This document shows positions 15,212 to 23,900 of a stretch of 38,404 nt of DNA, piece after piece. The stretch comes from Pelosinus sp. (GTDB lineage Bacteria; Bacillota; Negativicutes; Propionisporales; Propionisporaceae): the NCBI GenBank assembly GCA_021372375.1, contig JAJFUN010000089.1:1-38404 (forward strand), given 5' to 3'. The position numbers and the translations under genes were made by a program. Positions within the stretch are counted from its first letter, which is position 1, and each line of letters begins with the position of its first letter. Below the pieces are notes generated by a model. The model ran no database searches. It saw only the letters and a list, made by a program, of their open reading frames with translations, and was not told the origin of the DNA.

Positions 15212-16168
15212 ATGAACATTGTAATTTTAGACGGCTATACAGAAAATCCCGGGGATTTAAGCTGGGAGGGCTTTGAAAAACTAGGGAACCTTACAGTTTA
15301 CGACAGAACGCCTGGTGAGAAAATCATTGAACGTATTGGCAAGGCCGAGGCTGTGATTGTCAATAAGACACCAATTGATAAAAAGGTGTTTGATGCGTGC
15401 CCTACTATAAAATACGTTGGCGTATTGGCCACCGGCTATAATGTTGTTGATATAAATGCGGCCAAAGAAAAGGGCATTGTAGTTTGTAATATTCCTACTT
15501 ATGGAACCGATGCTGTTGGTCAATTTGCCATTGCTCTGCTATTAGAGATTTGCCATCATACGGCGCATCATAGTGATGCTGTACATGCAGGACGATGGGA
15601 AAATAATAAAGATTGGTGTTTTTGGGATTACCCATTGATTGAATTAGCCGGGAAGACAATGGGGATCATTGGTTTTGGGCGCATTGGTCAAACGACCGGC
15701 CGCATTGCTAAGGCCTTAGGTATGGAAGTTATTGCTTATGATGAGTATCAAAGTGATGCTGGACGTGAGATTGCCAAGTACGTTTCGCTCGACAAACTAT
15801 TTGCTGACTCTGATGTTATTTCTCTACATTGTCCGCTGTTTCCGTCCACCGAAGGCATGATCAATAAAGAAAATATTGCGAAGATGAAAGACGGCGTGAT
15901 CCTTATCAACAATTCCAGAGGGCCGCTCATTAATGAAGCGGATTTAGCAGAGGCATTAAATTCCGGTAAGGTATATGCTGCGGGTTTGGATGTTGTGTCA
16001 ACTGAACCGATTAAAGGCAATAATCCTTTGCTTAAGGCGAAAAATTGCATCATTACGCCGCATATTTCCTGGGCGCCGAAGGAAAGCCGCAAACGTCTTA
16101 TGGATATTGCAGTGGATAATCTTGCGGCATTTATTGAGGGAAAGCCAATAAATGTGGTAAATAAATAG
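15212..16168 (+). CDS. D-2-hydroxyacid dehydrogenase (hydroxypyruvate/glycerate dehydrogenase type)
   Basis: 318 residues. NAD-binding GFGRIGQ is at 154-160, catalytic Arg236 in NNSRGPLI, Glu265 in VVSTEPI and His284 in PHISW: a complete set for the D-isomer-specific 2-hydroxyacid dehydrogenase family. Asp177 after the second strand (AYDEYQ) suggests NAD preference. The closest functional type by appearance is glycerate dehydrogenase/hydroxypyruvate reductase. This fits the glycerate-kinase relic directly downstream. The start has AAAAGGAGCGGC. It is the only intact gene of the decayed operon. Whether it is still useful alone is unknown. Confidence 0.9.
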   Translation: MNIVILDGYTENPGDLSWEGFEKLGNLTVYDRTPGEKIIERIGKAEAVIVNKTPIDKKVFDACPTIKYVGVLATGYNVVDINAAKEKGIVVCNIPTYGTDAVGQFAIALLLEICHHTAHHSDAVHAGRWENNKDWCFWDYPLIELAGKTMGIIGFGRIGQTTGRIAKALGMEVIAYDEYQSDAGREIAKYVSLDKLFADSDVISLHCPLFPSTEGMINKENIAKMKDGVILINNSRGPLINEADLAEALNSGKVYAAGLDVVSTEPIKGNNPLLKAKNCIITPHISWAPKESRKRLMDIAVDNLAAFIEGKPINVVNK

Positions 16169-16174
16169 GTTTTC

Positions 16175-16408
16175 GTGCTTAATCAGATTACTTCCTTCGG
16201 CTCTGACGGAGCAGATGGGCGGACAGATGCCGGCGGCGGTATTGTGGATGGCAAAACAAAAGAAATCTTAGCGGCTAAAGACCTAAAAATAGATAATGTA
16301 TTGGCGGACAATGATGTCTACAATGGGCTTTTAGCCTGTGACGGTCTGATTATAACGGAATCAACCGGGACCAATGTTAACGATGTTGCTATATTGTTAT
16401 GTAAGTAA
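16175..16408 (+). pseudogene. Remnant of glycerate 2-kinase (MOFRL family) C-terminus
   Basis: The frame from GTG 16175 reads SFGSDGADGRTDAGGGIVDG, then LADNDVYNGLLACDGLI, then TESTGTNVNDVAILL. This matches the end of MOFRL-type glycerate kinases (GTDGTDGPTDAAGA, NDSY.FF, TGPTGTNVND). Only the last 77 of about 420 residues survive, and the piece has no ribosome site of its own. Several normally constant residues are changed (P to R, P to S, S to V). It lies six bases after the dehydrogenase stop, as expected of the next gene of a former hydroxypyruvate-glycerate operon. Confidence 0.82.
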
Positions 16409-16441
16409 GGCCGTTGCACTAAATTAATGGCTTTACTTACA
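16402..16441 (+). terminator. Hairpin at end of glycerate-kinase relic
   Basis: GTAAGTAAGGCC and GGCTTTACTTAC arms pair over 12 bases with one G-T pair, but an A-run rather than a T-run follows on plus. Termination function is uncertain. Confidence 0.35.
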
Positions 16442-16461
16442 AAAAAGCAGAATTTGAATAT

Positions 16462-16503
16462 AAACCTCCTCTGGATAGTTAAAATAACTACCAGAGGAGG
16501 TTT
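16462..16503. terminator. Bidirectional terminator after cat
   Basis: Arms 16462-16480 and 16486-16503 (AAACCTCCTCTGG..AGTT) are complementary over 18 bases with one bulged A. It lies 13 bases past the cat stop on minus. Confidence 0.8.
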
Positions 16504-16516
16504 CAACTGTCAATAA

Positions 16517-17170
16517 TTACAGCCACTCTTCAGGCTGATTCATTGTGCGTTGCAATTCTTCTAAAAAGACCTTTATATGATAGCCATCAACTGTTGCATG
16601 ATTAACCGTAATAGATAAAGGCATTGTAGTCACACCATCTTTTTCGGTAAATCTCCCGGATTCAAAGATTGGTGCGTAATAGTTTTCAGCGTTTTGCAAA
16701 TGCATGGATAAACTATTAAAAGTAAACCACGGAATACAAGCTATGATGTAATTGTTAGCAGACGCCTTTGCTGACATAATACCGTGGCTATTTTCGTATT
16801 GCTGCAAATCTTTGATATAACGTTGATAAAATATCTTAAAATCTTCATCATATTCTGTGCTAAGAAAGGTTATTGTTTTGTCATCATCATGAAATACTGG
16901 ATAATATGGATTGAGATAATCCCAGTAGCCTAATACACCAGCTTGCAGTGCCATGCGAAATTCCTGTTGATTTCCTATAGCCCGTGTTATCAGATAGAGA
17001 TAAGTAGGGAAAAATTTAAATCCTTTATTTTTTAAGATATTTCTAAGGATTGTAACATCCATTGTTACAGTAATAGAATAGGTAGTTGTTGTAACCATTT
17101 TCGTAAAATAATTATATGTTTGTGCTCTTGGCCATGTTACCATGTCAATTGCATAAAAATCTGTATTCAT
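16517..17170 (-). CDS. cat: Type A chloramphenicol O-acetyltransferase
   Basis: 217 residues, the usual size of CAT. The family's N-terminal pattern (FYAIDMVTWPRAQTYNYF, then TTYSITVTMDVTIL) is clear. The active-site segment is SITVNHATVDGYH: the catalytic His (191) and the Asp-Gly (195-196) are kept, while the first His of the common HHAVCDG motif is Asn. Family enzymes transfer acetyl from acetyl-CoA to chloramphenicol as trimers in the cytosol; activity here is inferred from motif retention. The start has TTAGGAGG. There is only about 50 bases between its ATG and an upstream intrinsic terminator, so it probably depends on readthrough from the promoter at 17445-17473. Confidence 0.88.
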   Translation of the reverse strand: MNTDFYAIDMVTWPRAQTYNYFTKMVTTTTYSITVTMDVTILRNILKNKGFKFFPTYLYLITRAIGNQQEFRMALQAGVLGYWDYLNPYYPVFHDDDKTITFLSTEYDEDFKIFYQRYIKDLQQYENSHGIMSAKASANNYIIACIPWFTFNSLSMHLQNAENYYAPIFESGRFTEKDGVTTMPLSITVNHATVDGYHIKVFLEELQRTMNQPEEWL

Positions 17171-17221
17171 ATAATTTATACCTCCTAATTGAAGCTAGTG
17201 CCTATTAACTCGTAAAAGAAA

Positions 17222-17242
17222 AAGACGCCTAACCGGCGTCTT
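17222..17242 (-). terminator. Intrinsic terminator between the small ORF and cat (possible attenuator)
   Basis: On minus, AAGACGCC and GGCGTCTT form a perfect 8-base stem with a GGTTA loop, followed by TTTCTTTT. It lies 30 bases after the 45-codon ORF and about 50 before cat. A weaker hairpin TCACAT/ATGTGA stands just upstream on the transcript. Confidence 0.8.
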
Positions 17243-17272
17243 CGCGTTTTATTCACATGCAAAGTTATGTGA

Positions 17273-17410
17273 TTATAAAGCCAAGAGCTCCGATGATAGT
17301 TTTCTTATACACTTTATAAAAAAGGGCATACGTATCCCGTTCGGTGCTAAGCGAACTACAAAAATCGGTGATTTTGCCTCACGCGGTAAACTTTGATAAA
17401 AAGTAGTCAT
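17273..17410 (-). CDS. 45-residue ORF upstream of cat (possible leader peptide)
   Basis: The ATG at 17410 follows a strong AAAGGAGG with nine-base spacing. The product begins MTTFYQSLPREAKSPIFVVR and has a basic, hydrophobic character (FFIKCIRKLSSELLAL at the end) with no recognised family. It lies between a consensus promoter and an intrinsic terminator in front of cat. Leader ORFs whose translation is stalled by an antibiotic control several resistance genes in Firmicutes. That such control applies here is inference; an ordinary small protein is the alternative. Confidence 0.6.
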   Translation of the reverse strand: MTTFYQSLPREAKSPIFVVRLAPNGIRMPFFIKCIRKLSSELLAL

Positions 17411-17444
17411 CACTCTTGGCCTCCTTTCACGTAATATTATTTTT

Positions 17445-17473
17445 ATTGTAAATACTATAGTATTAATTGTCAA
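17445..17473 (-). promoter_or_regulatory. Strong sigma-70 promoter with palindromic spacer
   Basis: On minus, TTGACA (17473-17468) and TACAAT (17450-17445) are separated by exactly 17 bases. The spacer contains the perfect 14-base palindrome AATACTATAGTATT (17451-17464), well placed for a repressor or MerR-like regulator. Confidence 0.8.
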
Positions 17474-17554
17474 ACAGGGCATGGCAGGGAAAAGGGATAT
17501 CGGAAACTTTCGCGAATGATTAGTAGATAGAAAATGGGACAGGGGTGCTGGAGT

Positions 17555-18208
17555 TTGCTAAACGATTATCGTACCGTTGCTGATTACGGTCAAATGGCAA
17601 TAGAAATTAACAAATCGCGGTTTATCGGCTATGTAAGCAGGGTGGAAAATGAAGCCGAGGCCGCTGCTTTTATCGAAAAAGTAAAAAAGCAGCACTGGGA
17701 TGCTACACATAACTGCTCAGCTTATATGGCAGGAATAAATGACCAGTGGCAAAAGGCGGATGATGACGGCGAGCCCAGCGGTACAGCAGGCAGGCCAATA
17801 CTAGAAGTAATCAAAAAGACAGGCCTTAAAGATACGGTTGTCGTTGTTACACGTTACTTTGGCGGGATAAAGCTTGGAGCAGGCGGGCTCATCAGGGCAT
17901 ATGGCAAAGCGGCAAGCGCCGGGATAAAGGCCGCAGGTCTGGTTGATCGTATCGGGCATACCCAGATTTCTATAGAGATTGATTATACTTTGCAGGGCAT
18001 GCTTGAAAACCAGCTGAGAAATCAAGGCTATGTTATCCAAGATAAAGCATTTACTCAGTTTGTGACCCTTGTTGTGCTGGCTAGGTGCGGCGAAGAGGAG
18101 AAGCTGGAGAATAAAGTGACCGAGTGGACGGCAGGCCGGGCGGTGATGCATCATTTGGATGAAGTATATGCTGATGTTTTAGTTGCCGCTACACAAGACA
18201 ATCCATAA
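17555..18208 (+). CDS. yigZ: YigZ/IMPACT family protein (UPF0029)
   Basis: About 217 residues. The N-terminal domain carries the family signatures SRFIGYVSRV, HWDATHNCSAY, DDDGEPSGTAGRPIL and VVVVTRYFGGIKLGAGGL with RAYGKAA. The C-terminal ferredoxin-like domain (DUF1949) covers about 140-210. The eukaryotic relative IMPACT regulates Gcn2; the bacterial role is not established, though ribosome or nucleic-acid binding has been suggested. TTG 17555 is preferred because it lies just before LNDYRTVADYG, where homologues begin, and follows GGGGTGCTGGAG. ATG 17534 in the same frame lacks a ribosome site. Confidence 0.85.
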   Translation: MLNDYRTVADYGQMAIEINKSRFIGYVSRVENEAEAAAFIEKVKKQHWDATHNCSAYMAGINDQWQKADDDGEPSGTAGRPILEVIKKTGLKDTVVVVTRYFGGIKLGAGGLIRAYGKAASAGIKAAGLVDRIGHTQISIEIDYTLQGMLENQLRNQGYVIQDKAFTQFVTLVVLARCGEEEKLENKVTEWTAGRAVMHHLDEVYADVLVAATQDNP

Positions 18209-18225
18209 AGCAATTGAGAGGGGCA

Positions 18226-18261
18226 AAAAATGGCTGTCGCACTAGTGCGACAGCCATTTTT
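18226..18261. terminator. 36-base perfect palindrome, GGCTGTCGCACTA family, copy 2
   Basis: A perfect self-complementary sequence (18-base arms meeting at CACTAGTG) with A-run and T-run ends. It separates the convergent yigZ and binding-protein genes, so it can end both. It shares its core with the elements at 6649 and 35025. Confidence 0.9.
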
Positions 18262-18273
18262 GTAAGTATTTTA

Positions 18274-19431
18274 TCAAGGATTGATTTTTTCTTTGAAGGT
18301 TTGTTTGCCGTCTTTCATTTCGATAATTACCGCACTCTTGATTGGATTATGATTGGCGTCAATCGTCACAAGGCTGGTAGTCAGCTGCAGTTCTTTGGTC
18401 TGCTCTAGAGCCTGGCGGATTTTTTCCGGTTCGGCGCTGCCGGCGCGTTTGATAGCGTCAATTAGGAGGAGGCCTGCGTCATAACCAAGGGCGCCCATTA
18501 CGCTCGGTTCGGCATTATATTCTTTTTTGTAGGCTTCGATGAATTTTGCTACTCTGGGGTCAGTATCCTGTGAGGAATAGTGGTCACTGAAGAAGGTGTT
18601 ATTTAGAGCTTGAGCGCCGGCAAAGTCGACAACTTTTGGATCATCCCAGCCGTCAGTACCGATAATCGGGCAATTGATGCCGATTTCACGAGCCTGTTTT
18701 ACGATTTTGCCTACTTCTTCATAATAAGCCGGCAGGAAGATTACTTCAGGGTTCATGGCTTTGATTTTCGTCAGCGGCGCTTTGAAGTCTTGGTCTTTTT
18801 GGAGGAAGGCTTCTTTGCCAACAATTGTGCCGCCGTTTTTGGCAAAGAGCTGTTCGAAGGACTCTGATAAGCTCTTGGAGTAATCGGAGCTGTTGTCAAC
18901 AAAGATAACAGCGTTTTTTGCTTTTAGGGTGCTGCTGGCAAAGTTAGCCATAATCTTGCCCTGCAAAGGATCAATAAAGCAGGAACGGAATACAAAAGGA
19001 TGAACCTTACCGTCATTAACTGTAATCTTTTCGTTGGTGCCTGTTGGCGTCAGTAAAGGTATTTTGTTGTCTTCAGCTACCTGCAGGGCAGACAGCACAT
19101 TGGAACTAACAATAGGGCCAAGGACGGCGACTACTTTATCTTCGGTAATGAGCTTGGTCATGGCGTTGGTCGCTTCGGAAGCTTCCGATTTGTTATCCGC
19201 GATGACAAGCTTAATTTGTTTGCCATTTACTCCGCCGCTTGCGTTGGCTTCTTTAATTGCCAGCTGTATGCCGTTTAGCGCCTGTTTGCCGTAGTTAGCA
19301 ACATTACCGGTAAGTTCGGCATCCACACCGACTTTAATTTCGTTGGCATCCTGTTTAGTGCCGCCGCAGCCAGCCAGTAAGCTTACTGACAAAAGTGCGC
19401 TGACAGCCATAGCTAAAAATTTCTTTTTCAT
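18274..19431 (-). CDS. Branched-chain amino acid-type ABC transporter substrate-binding lipoprotein
   Basis: 385 residues. Signal peptide MKKKFLAMAVSALLSVSLLAGC ends in a lipobox (LAGC), so the protein is anchored by lipid on the outside of the cytoplasmic membrane. The mature part has the LivJ-type fold: IKVGVDAELTGNVANYGKQA, AVLGPIVSS, PLLTPTGTNEKIT and a late PSVMGALGYDAGLLLIDAI. Known members bind leucine/isoleucine/valine or other amides. No permease or ATPase genes adjoin it, so it is an orphan binding protein in this window. ATG 19431 follows AGGAGGAG; an in-frame start further upstream is not needed. The promoter lies at 19556-19584. Confidence 0.9.
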   Translation of the reverse strand: MKKKFLAMAVSALLSVSLLAGCGGTKQDANEIKVGVDAELTGNVANYGKQALNGIQLAIKEANASGGVNGKQIKLVIADNKSEASEATNAMTKLITEDKVVAVLGPIVSSNVLSALQVAEDNKIPLLTPTGTNEKITVNDGKVHPFVFRSCFIDPLQGKIMANFASSTLKAKNAVIFVDNSSDYSKSLSESFEQLFAKNGGTIVGKEAFLQKDQDFKAPLTKIKAMNPEVIFLPAYYEEVGKIVKQAREIGINCPIIGTDGWDDPKVVDFAGAQALNNTFFSDHYSSQDTDPRVAKFIEAYKKEYNAEPSVMGALGYDAGLLLIDAIKRAGSAEPEKIRQALEQTKELQLTTSLVTIDANHNPIKSAVIIEMKDGKQTFKEKINP

Positions 19432-19827
19432 ATTTTCTCCTCCTGAACATATCGCGCAGAGCAATTTTCTGGCACACGCCAAGGCCGGTCATGCGGTGTG
19501 TACGGTAGGTAATGTACTTGCCCTGTGGATTTTTATTGATTTGTACATGAGATACAATATACAACTTTACAAATTCATTGTCAATAAAATTTTTCATACT
19601 CCTTATTAATAGTAATAATGTACACAACAAAAAGACATTATTGAAAATATTTCAAGTTATAAAAATAAGTGTAATAATACTTAAATTCATGCCAAGTCCC
19701 TTACGCAAACACAGCTATTGCTTATCTGCCCTTGCGTAGTTCCTTAGGAAGGTTTATATAATGCTCGACAGGATTTTACTGCGGTATGCCGAAAGTAGCA
19801 AAAGAGACTTATAATGGAGGATAAATT
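19432..19827. other. Divergent intergenic region (binding protein / sbcD)
   Basis: 396 bases with no convincing gene. It holds the minus-strand promoter at 19556-19584, which gives the binding-protein mRNA a leader of about 118 bases without a recognised riboswitch. On plus there is a TATAAT at 19757-19762 (weak -35 TTGCGT, spacing 19) about 65 bases before sbcD. No SOS-type box was seen. Confidence 0.5.
19556..19584 (-). promoter_or_regulatory. Sigma-70 promoter for the binding-protein gene
   Basis: On minus, TTGACA (19584-19579), 17-base spacer, TATATT (19561-19556). Confidence 0.75.
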
Positions 19828-20979
19828 ATGCGTTTTTTACATACAGCTGACTGGCATTTAGGAAGGATTTTTCATGGGGTGCATCTCACTGATGATCAGG
19901 CCTATGTATTAGAGCAATTTATTACATTAGTCAAAGATACCCGTCCTGATGCTATTATTATTGCAGGTGATATATATGATAGGTCAGTACCGCCGACTGA
20001 GGCGGTGCGGCTTTTGGATGAAACATTATCAAGGCTCTTAATGGACTATAAAGTGCCGATAATAATGATTGCCGGAAATCATGACAGCCCTGAGCGGCTG
20101 GGGTTTGGCAGCTCACTGATGGCGAGCCAGGGTCTTCATGTTGTTGGATCGCTGCCTTTAGAGCTTAATCCGATTATTCTTTATGATACCTATGGACCGG
20201 TGTATTTTGCGCCAATTACCTATGCTGAGCCTGCGGTAGTGCGCGAAACCTGGCAGATGGCAGCGCCTGATCATGAGGCAGCAGTAGCGGCGATGATTGA
20301 GCATGTGAATGCCAAAATTCCTAGTGGTGCAAGGAGGATTGCCGTAGCGCATGCTTTTTTGGCCGGCGGGAGTGAGTGTGAATCTGAGCGGCCTTTGTCG
20401 GTAGGTGGCAGCAGTATGGTGAATGCAGCGATATTTAAATCCTTTCATTATACAGCACTTGGTCATCTGCATAATTCGCAAAAGGCCGGCGGCGAAAATA
20501 TCCGGTATGCCGGCTCACTTTTAAAATATTCATTTGATGAAGCTAAGCAAAAAAAAGGCATTAATCTGGTGGAGATAGATGAACAAGGCGGGGTAAAAGT
20601 AGAGCTTGTGCAGTTATCGCCGAGAAGAGATGTAAGGTGCGTAACAGGACTGTTTGCAGATTTAGAAAAAGGGGTTCAGCCTGGGGGAAATCCGGATGAC
20701 TATCTGATGGTGACCCTTGATGATAATGAGCCCATTCTTGACGCACGGGTCAGACTCAAGGCTGTGTATCCAAATGTTCTTGATTTTGCCTATACCAGAC
20801 TATCGAGAACTGGGACACTCAAGGGGCCAGCGGCCGATCATCGTAAACTGACTGAGAAAGAATTGTTTTCGTCGTTTTTTTTACAAATGACAGGTGATAC
20901 TCTGACAGAAAAGCAGAGCGCTGGTTTTGTGCAGGTTGTCGAAGAGCTCTATCGCCAGCAGCGGGAGGTAAAAATATGA
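19828..20979 (+). CDS. sbcD: Exonuclease SbcCD subunit D
   Basis: 383 residues. The Mre11-type phosphoesterase motifs are all present: TADWHLGR (Asp8, His10), GDIYDR (47-52), GNHDSPERL (83-91), VAHAFLAGG and ALGHLHNSQ. A C-terminal capping domain follows. With SbcC it forms the ATP-dependent nuclease that opens DNA hairpins, degrades palindromes and processes blocked ends. The start has GGAGG seven bases upstream. The stop overlaps the sbcC start by four bases (ATGA), showing translational coupling. The many long palindromes in this window are the kind of structure SbcCD acts on. Confidence 0.96.
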   Translation: MRFLHTADWHLGRIFHGVHLTDDQAYVLEQFITLVKDTRPDAIIIAGDIYDRSVPPTEAVRLLDETLSRLLMDYKVPIIMIAGNHDSPERLGFGSSLMASQGLHVVGSLPLELNPIILYDTYGPVYFAPITYAEPAVVRETWQMAAPDHEAAVAAMIEHVNAKIPSGARRIAVAHAFLAGGSECESERPLSVGGSSMVNAAIFKSFHYTALGHLHNSQKAGGENIRYAGSLLKYSFDEAKQKKGINLVEIDEQGGVKVELVQLSPRRDVRCVTGLFADLEKGVQPGGNPDDYLMVTLDDNEPILDARVRLKAVYPNVLDFAYTRLSRTGTLKGPAADHRKLTEKELFSSFFLQMTGDTLTEKQSAGFVQVVEELYRQQREVKI

Positions 20980-23900
20980 AACCGCTTTGTCTAACAATTC
21001 AGGCCTTTGGGCCTTATGCCGACTGCCAAACAATTGATTTTGGCGATTTACAGGGTCGCTCCTTTTTTCTCATCCACGGTCCGACGGGATCTGGTAAAAC
21101 TACGGTTTTAGATGCCATCTGCTTTGCTTTATATGGTGACTGCAGCGGCGCCTTACGGGACAGTAAAGCCATGCGCAGTGATTATGCTGAGGCTGGGGTA
21201 ATGACAACAATTGAGTTTGTGTTTGCGCTTGGTGACGATACCTATCAAATTGTCCGTACGCCTGAGCAAATGCGGCCGAAAAAGCGCGGTGATGGGCTGA
21301 CCGCGATGGTGGCTGAGGCTGAGCTTTATCAGCTTGATGGCAAAGAGCGTAAGCTTCTTGTCAGCGGCTGGAGTAAAGTTACCGAAAAGGTCGAGGTTTT
21401 ACTAGGGTTTAAAAGCAATCAGTTCAGGCAGGTTGTACTGCTCCCGCAAGGGGAATTTCGGCGGCTTTTAACAGCCAATTCTGCTGAACGGCAGGAAATT
21501 ATGCAGGCGTTATTCAAGACTGATTTTTATCGCCAAATTGAAGAAACCCTCAAAAGTCAGGCGCAGACTATCAAAAAAGAGTATGAAGAACTTGTGCGGG
21601 AAGAAAACTGGGTGCTACGGGAAGCCGGAGCAGAGGCTGCAGAGGAATTAGTTCTTAGGCTAAAAAGGCAGCAGGCAGCCTCAGAAAAAACCGGCCAAGA
21701 GCTTAAGGGGGCGGCCAGAGCAGTGCAGCTTGCACAAAAGAGCTTGGCGGAAGGTACTTTGCAGCAGGAAAAACTCTTGGAAAAAATGCGCTCTGAGGAA
21801 AAGCTCAGAGCGCTTAGTGAAAAAGCGCCGCTTGTTGAAGAAAAGCGCAGCGAACTGGCAAGAGCCAAAGAGGCCGCAGGCATACTTGATATCGAAAATA
21901 TGCTGAAACAGCTTGGTGAAGAATGCTGCCAAGCTGCTGAAATAATGGACAAAGAAGAAGGAGCTTTATTACATGCTAAAGCGGCACACAATAAGGCACA
22001 GCAGCTTTTAGAGCTTGAACTCAAAAAAGAGCCGGAAAGAGAAAAAGCGGCAGCCGAAGTACTTTGTTTGCAGGAAATAGAAGGTAAGTTAGCGGGCTTG
22101 ACCACAGCCAGCCAAGCTTTGGCGCAGCAGAAAAGATCCTTTGAGCAGGCAGAGGTGCAGTATAACACAGCACTTAAAAAACTTGAAAAAGTGCAGGCTG
22201 AACTAAGAAGCAAAAGCGAAAAAAGCCAGGGCTTAGTAGAATCGGCCATCCGCAGTGAAGGGCTAAAATCCCAGTTTAGTGAACTTTCGCAGCAGATCAT
22301 AAAGCTGCAGGAATATAAAGATGCTACGGCTAAATGGCAGATAGCGCAAGGTAAACTAAAAGAAGCTAAAGAGGCGGCTGATAGTCTAAACGAGCGGTAT
22401 CTTGCCGCCAAAACAGCATTTGCCGTTTTGCAGGAAGCATGGCTTGGCGGGCAGGCAGCGGTTATGGCCGCACAGCTGCAGTCAGGAGCTCCCTGCCCGG
22501 TATGCGGTTCCACCCTGCATCCTAAACTTGCGGCCAAGACAGGTATTTTGCCTGATGAAGTAAAGGTTAAGGCGCAGCAAAAAAACGTAGAGGTGCTGGA
22601 AAAAGAGCGTGAGGCGAGCCTTAGCGCACTTGGCAAACTGCAAACTTCGCAGGATACGCTTTTTAATAGGGCGGAGGATTTAAAGACTCAGCTTGGAGAG
22701 ACTGCAGATATAAGTATTGATACGCTGCAGAAAGCGGCAGCCGAGGCGCGGGCCGAATACCAAAAGGCATTGCAGGCCCAAAAAGAGGCCGAAATGATAA
22801 AGCAGGATATAGAAAAGCTTACAGCCGAAGAACAAAAGTTAACCAAACAAAAAGAAGAGGCCGCTCTTCAGGTACAGACCCTGACGGGTAAGTATCAGGC
22901 TGCGGCGGCGGTTGTTGAGGAAAGAAAATCTTTAGTTCCTGCCGAATTTCATCAGCCAGCCGTTTTAACTAAAGCACGGCAAAGGGCTAAGGATCAGCTG
23001 GAAAAGCTGAAAACTGCGCTTGAAGCAGCGAAAAATCAAGTGGAGCAAGCTGACAGGCAAAAAATAAAGAGCCAAGCGGCCCTGCAAAATGCCAGACAAA
23101 ATTCAGACAAGTTGCACTCGCAGCGCTCGCTTATGCAAAAGACATTTGACGAACGGTTGTGTGAAGCAGGATTTAGCGATTTGCCGGATTATCAAAGTGC
23201 CAAAAAATCACCGGCCTATGTAGAAAAATTAGCTGAGCGTATTGCAGTTTTTGAACAGGACTATATTGCCGTAAAAGAGCGAAGCCGTTTGGCCTTTGAG
23301 GCAGCCAAAGATTTAGTGGCCCCCGACCTTGCCGCTTTGCGGCAAACAGCGGCAGAAGCGCAAAAAAAATATGAGGATATTTTGGCTAATGATACAAGGC
23401 TAAAGGCGGCCATAGCGCAGATAGAGGGCTGGCAGGATAAACTAGGTAAACTAGCGGAAAAACGGGGCAAAGTAGAAGGAGAGTATTCTGTTATCGGCCG
23501 GCTCTCTGAGGTTGCAAACGGCGGCAATGAGTACAAGCTGACCTTCCAGCGGTTTGTGCTGGGGGCCCTCCTTGAAGATGTCGCCCATGCCGCAAATCAG
23601 CGCCTCCTAATCATGAGTCGGGGCCGTTATGAGCTTCAGCGCACCATGGACCGCGCCCGCAAAAATGCGGCAGGCGGCCTTGATCTTGAGGTATTTGACA
23701 GTCATACCGGGGTAGCCCGCAGTATCGGTACACTCTCGGGCGGCGAAATGTTTTTGGCTTCGCTGTCATTGGCATTAGGCCTGGCGGATGTTGTGCAGTC
23801 CTATGCCGGCGGCATCAAGCTTGACACCATTTTGGTCGACGAGGGTTTTGGTACCCTTGACCCGGAGACCCTTGATATTGCACTGAAGGCCCTTCTTGAT

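Noticed and set aside
19432-19555. Possible riboswitch or T-box in the 118-base leader of the binding-protein gene
   Set aside because: No T-box sequence, terminator or known aptamer core could be recognised.
21557-22636. 359-codon minus-strand frame rich in serine and cysteine
   Set aside because: It is the shadow of the sbcC coiled coil, whose Ala/Glu/Lys/Gln codons read as Ser/Cys/Leu on the other strand.
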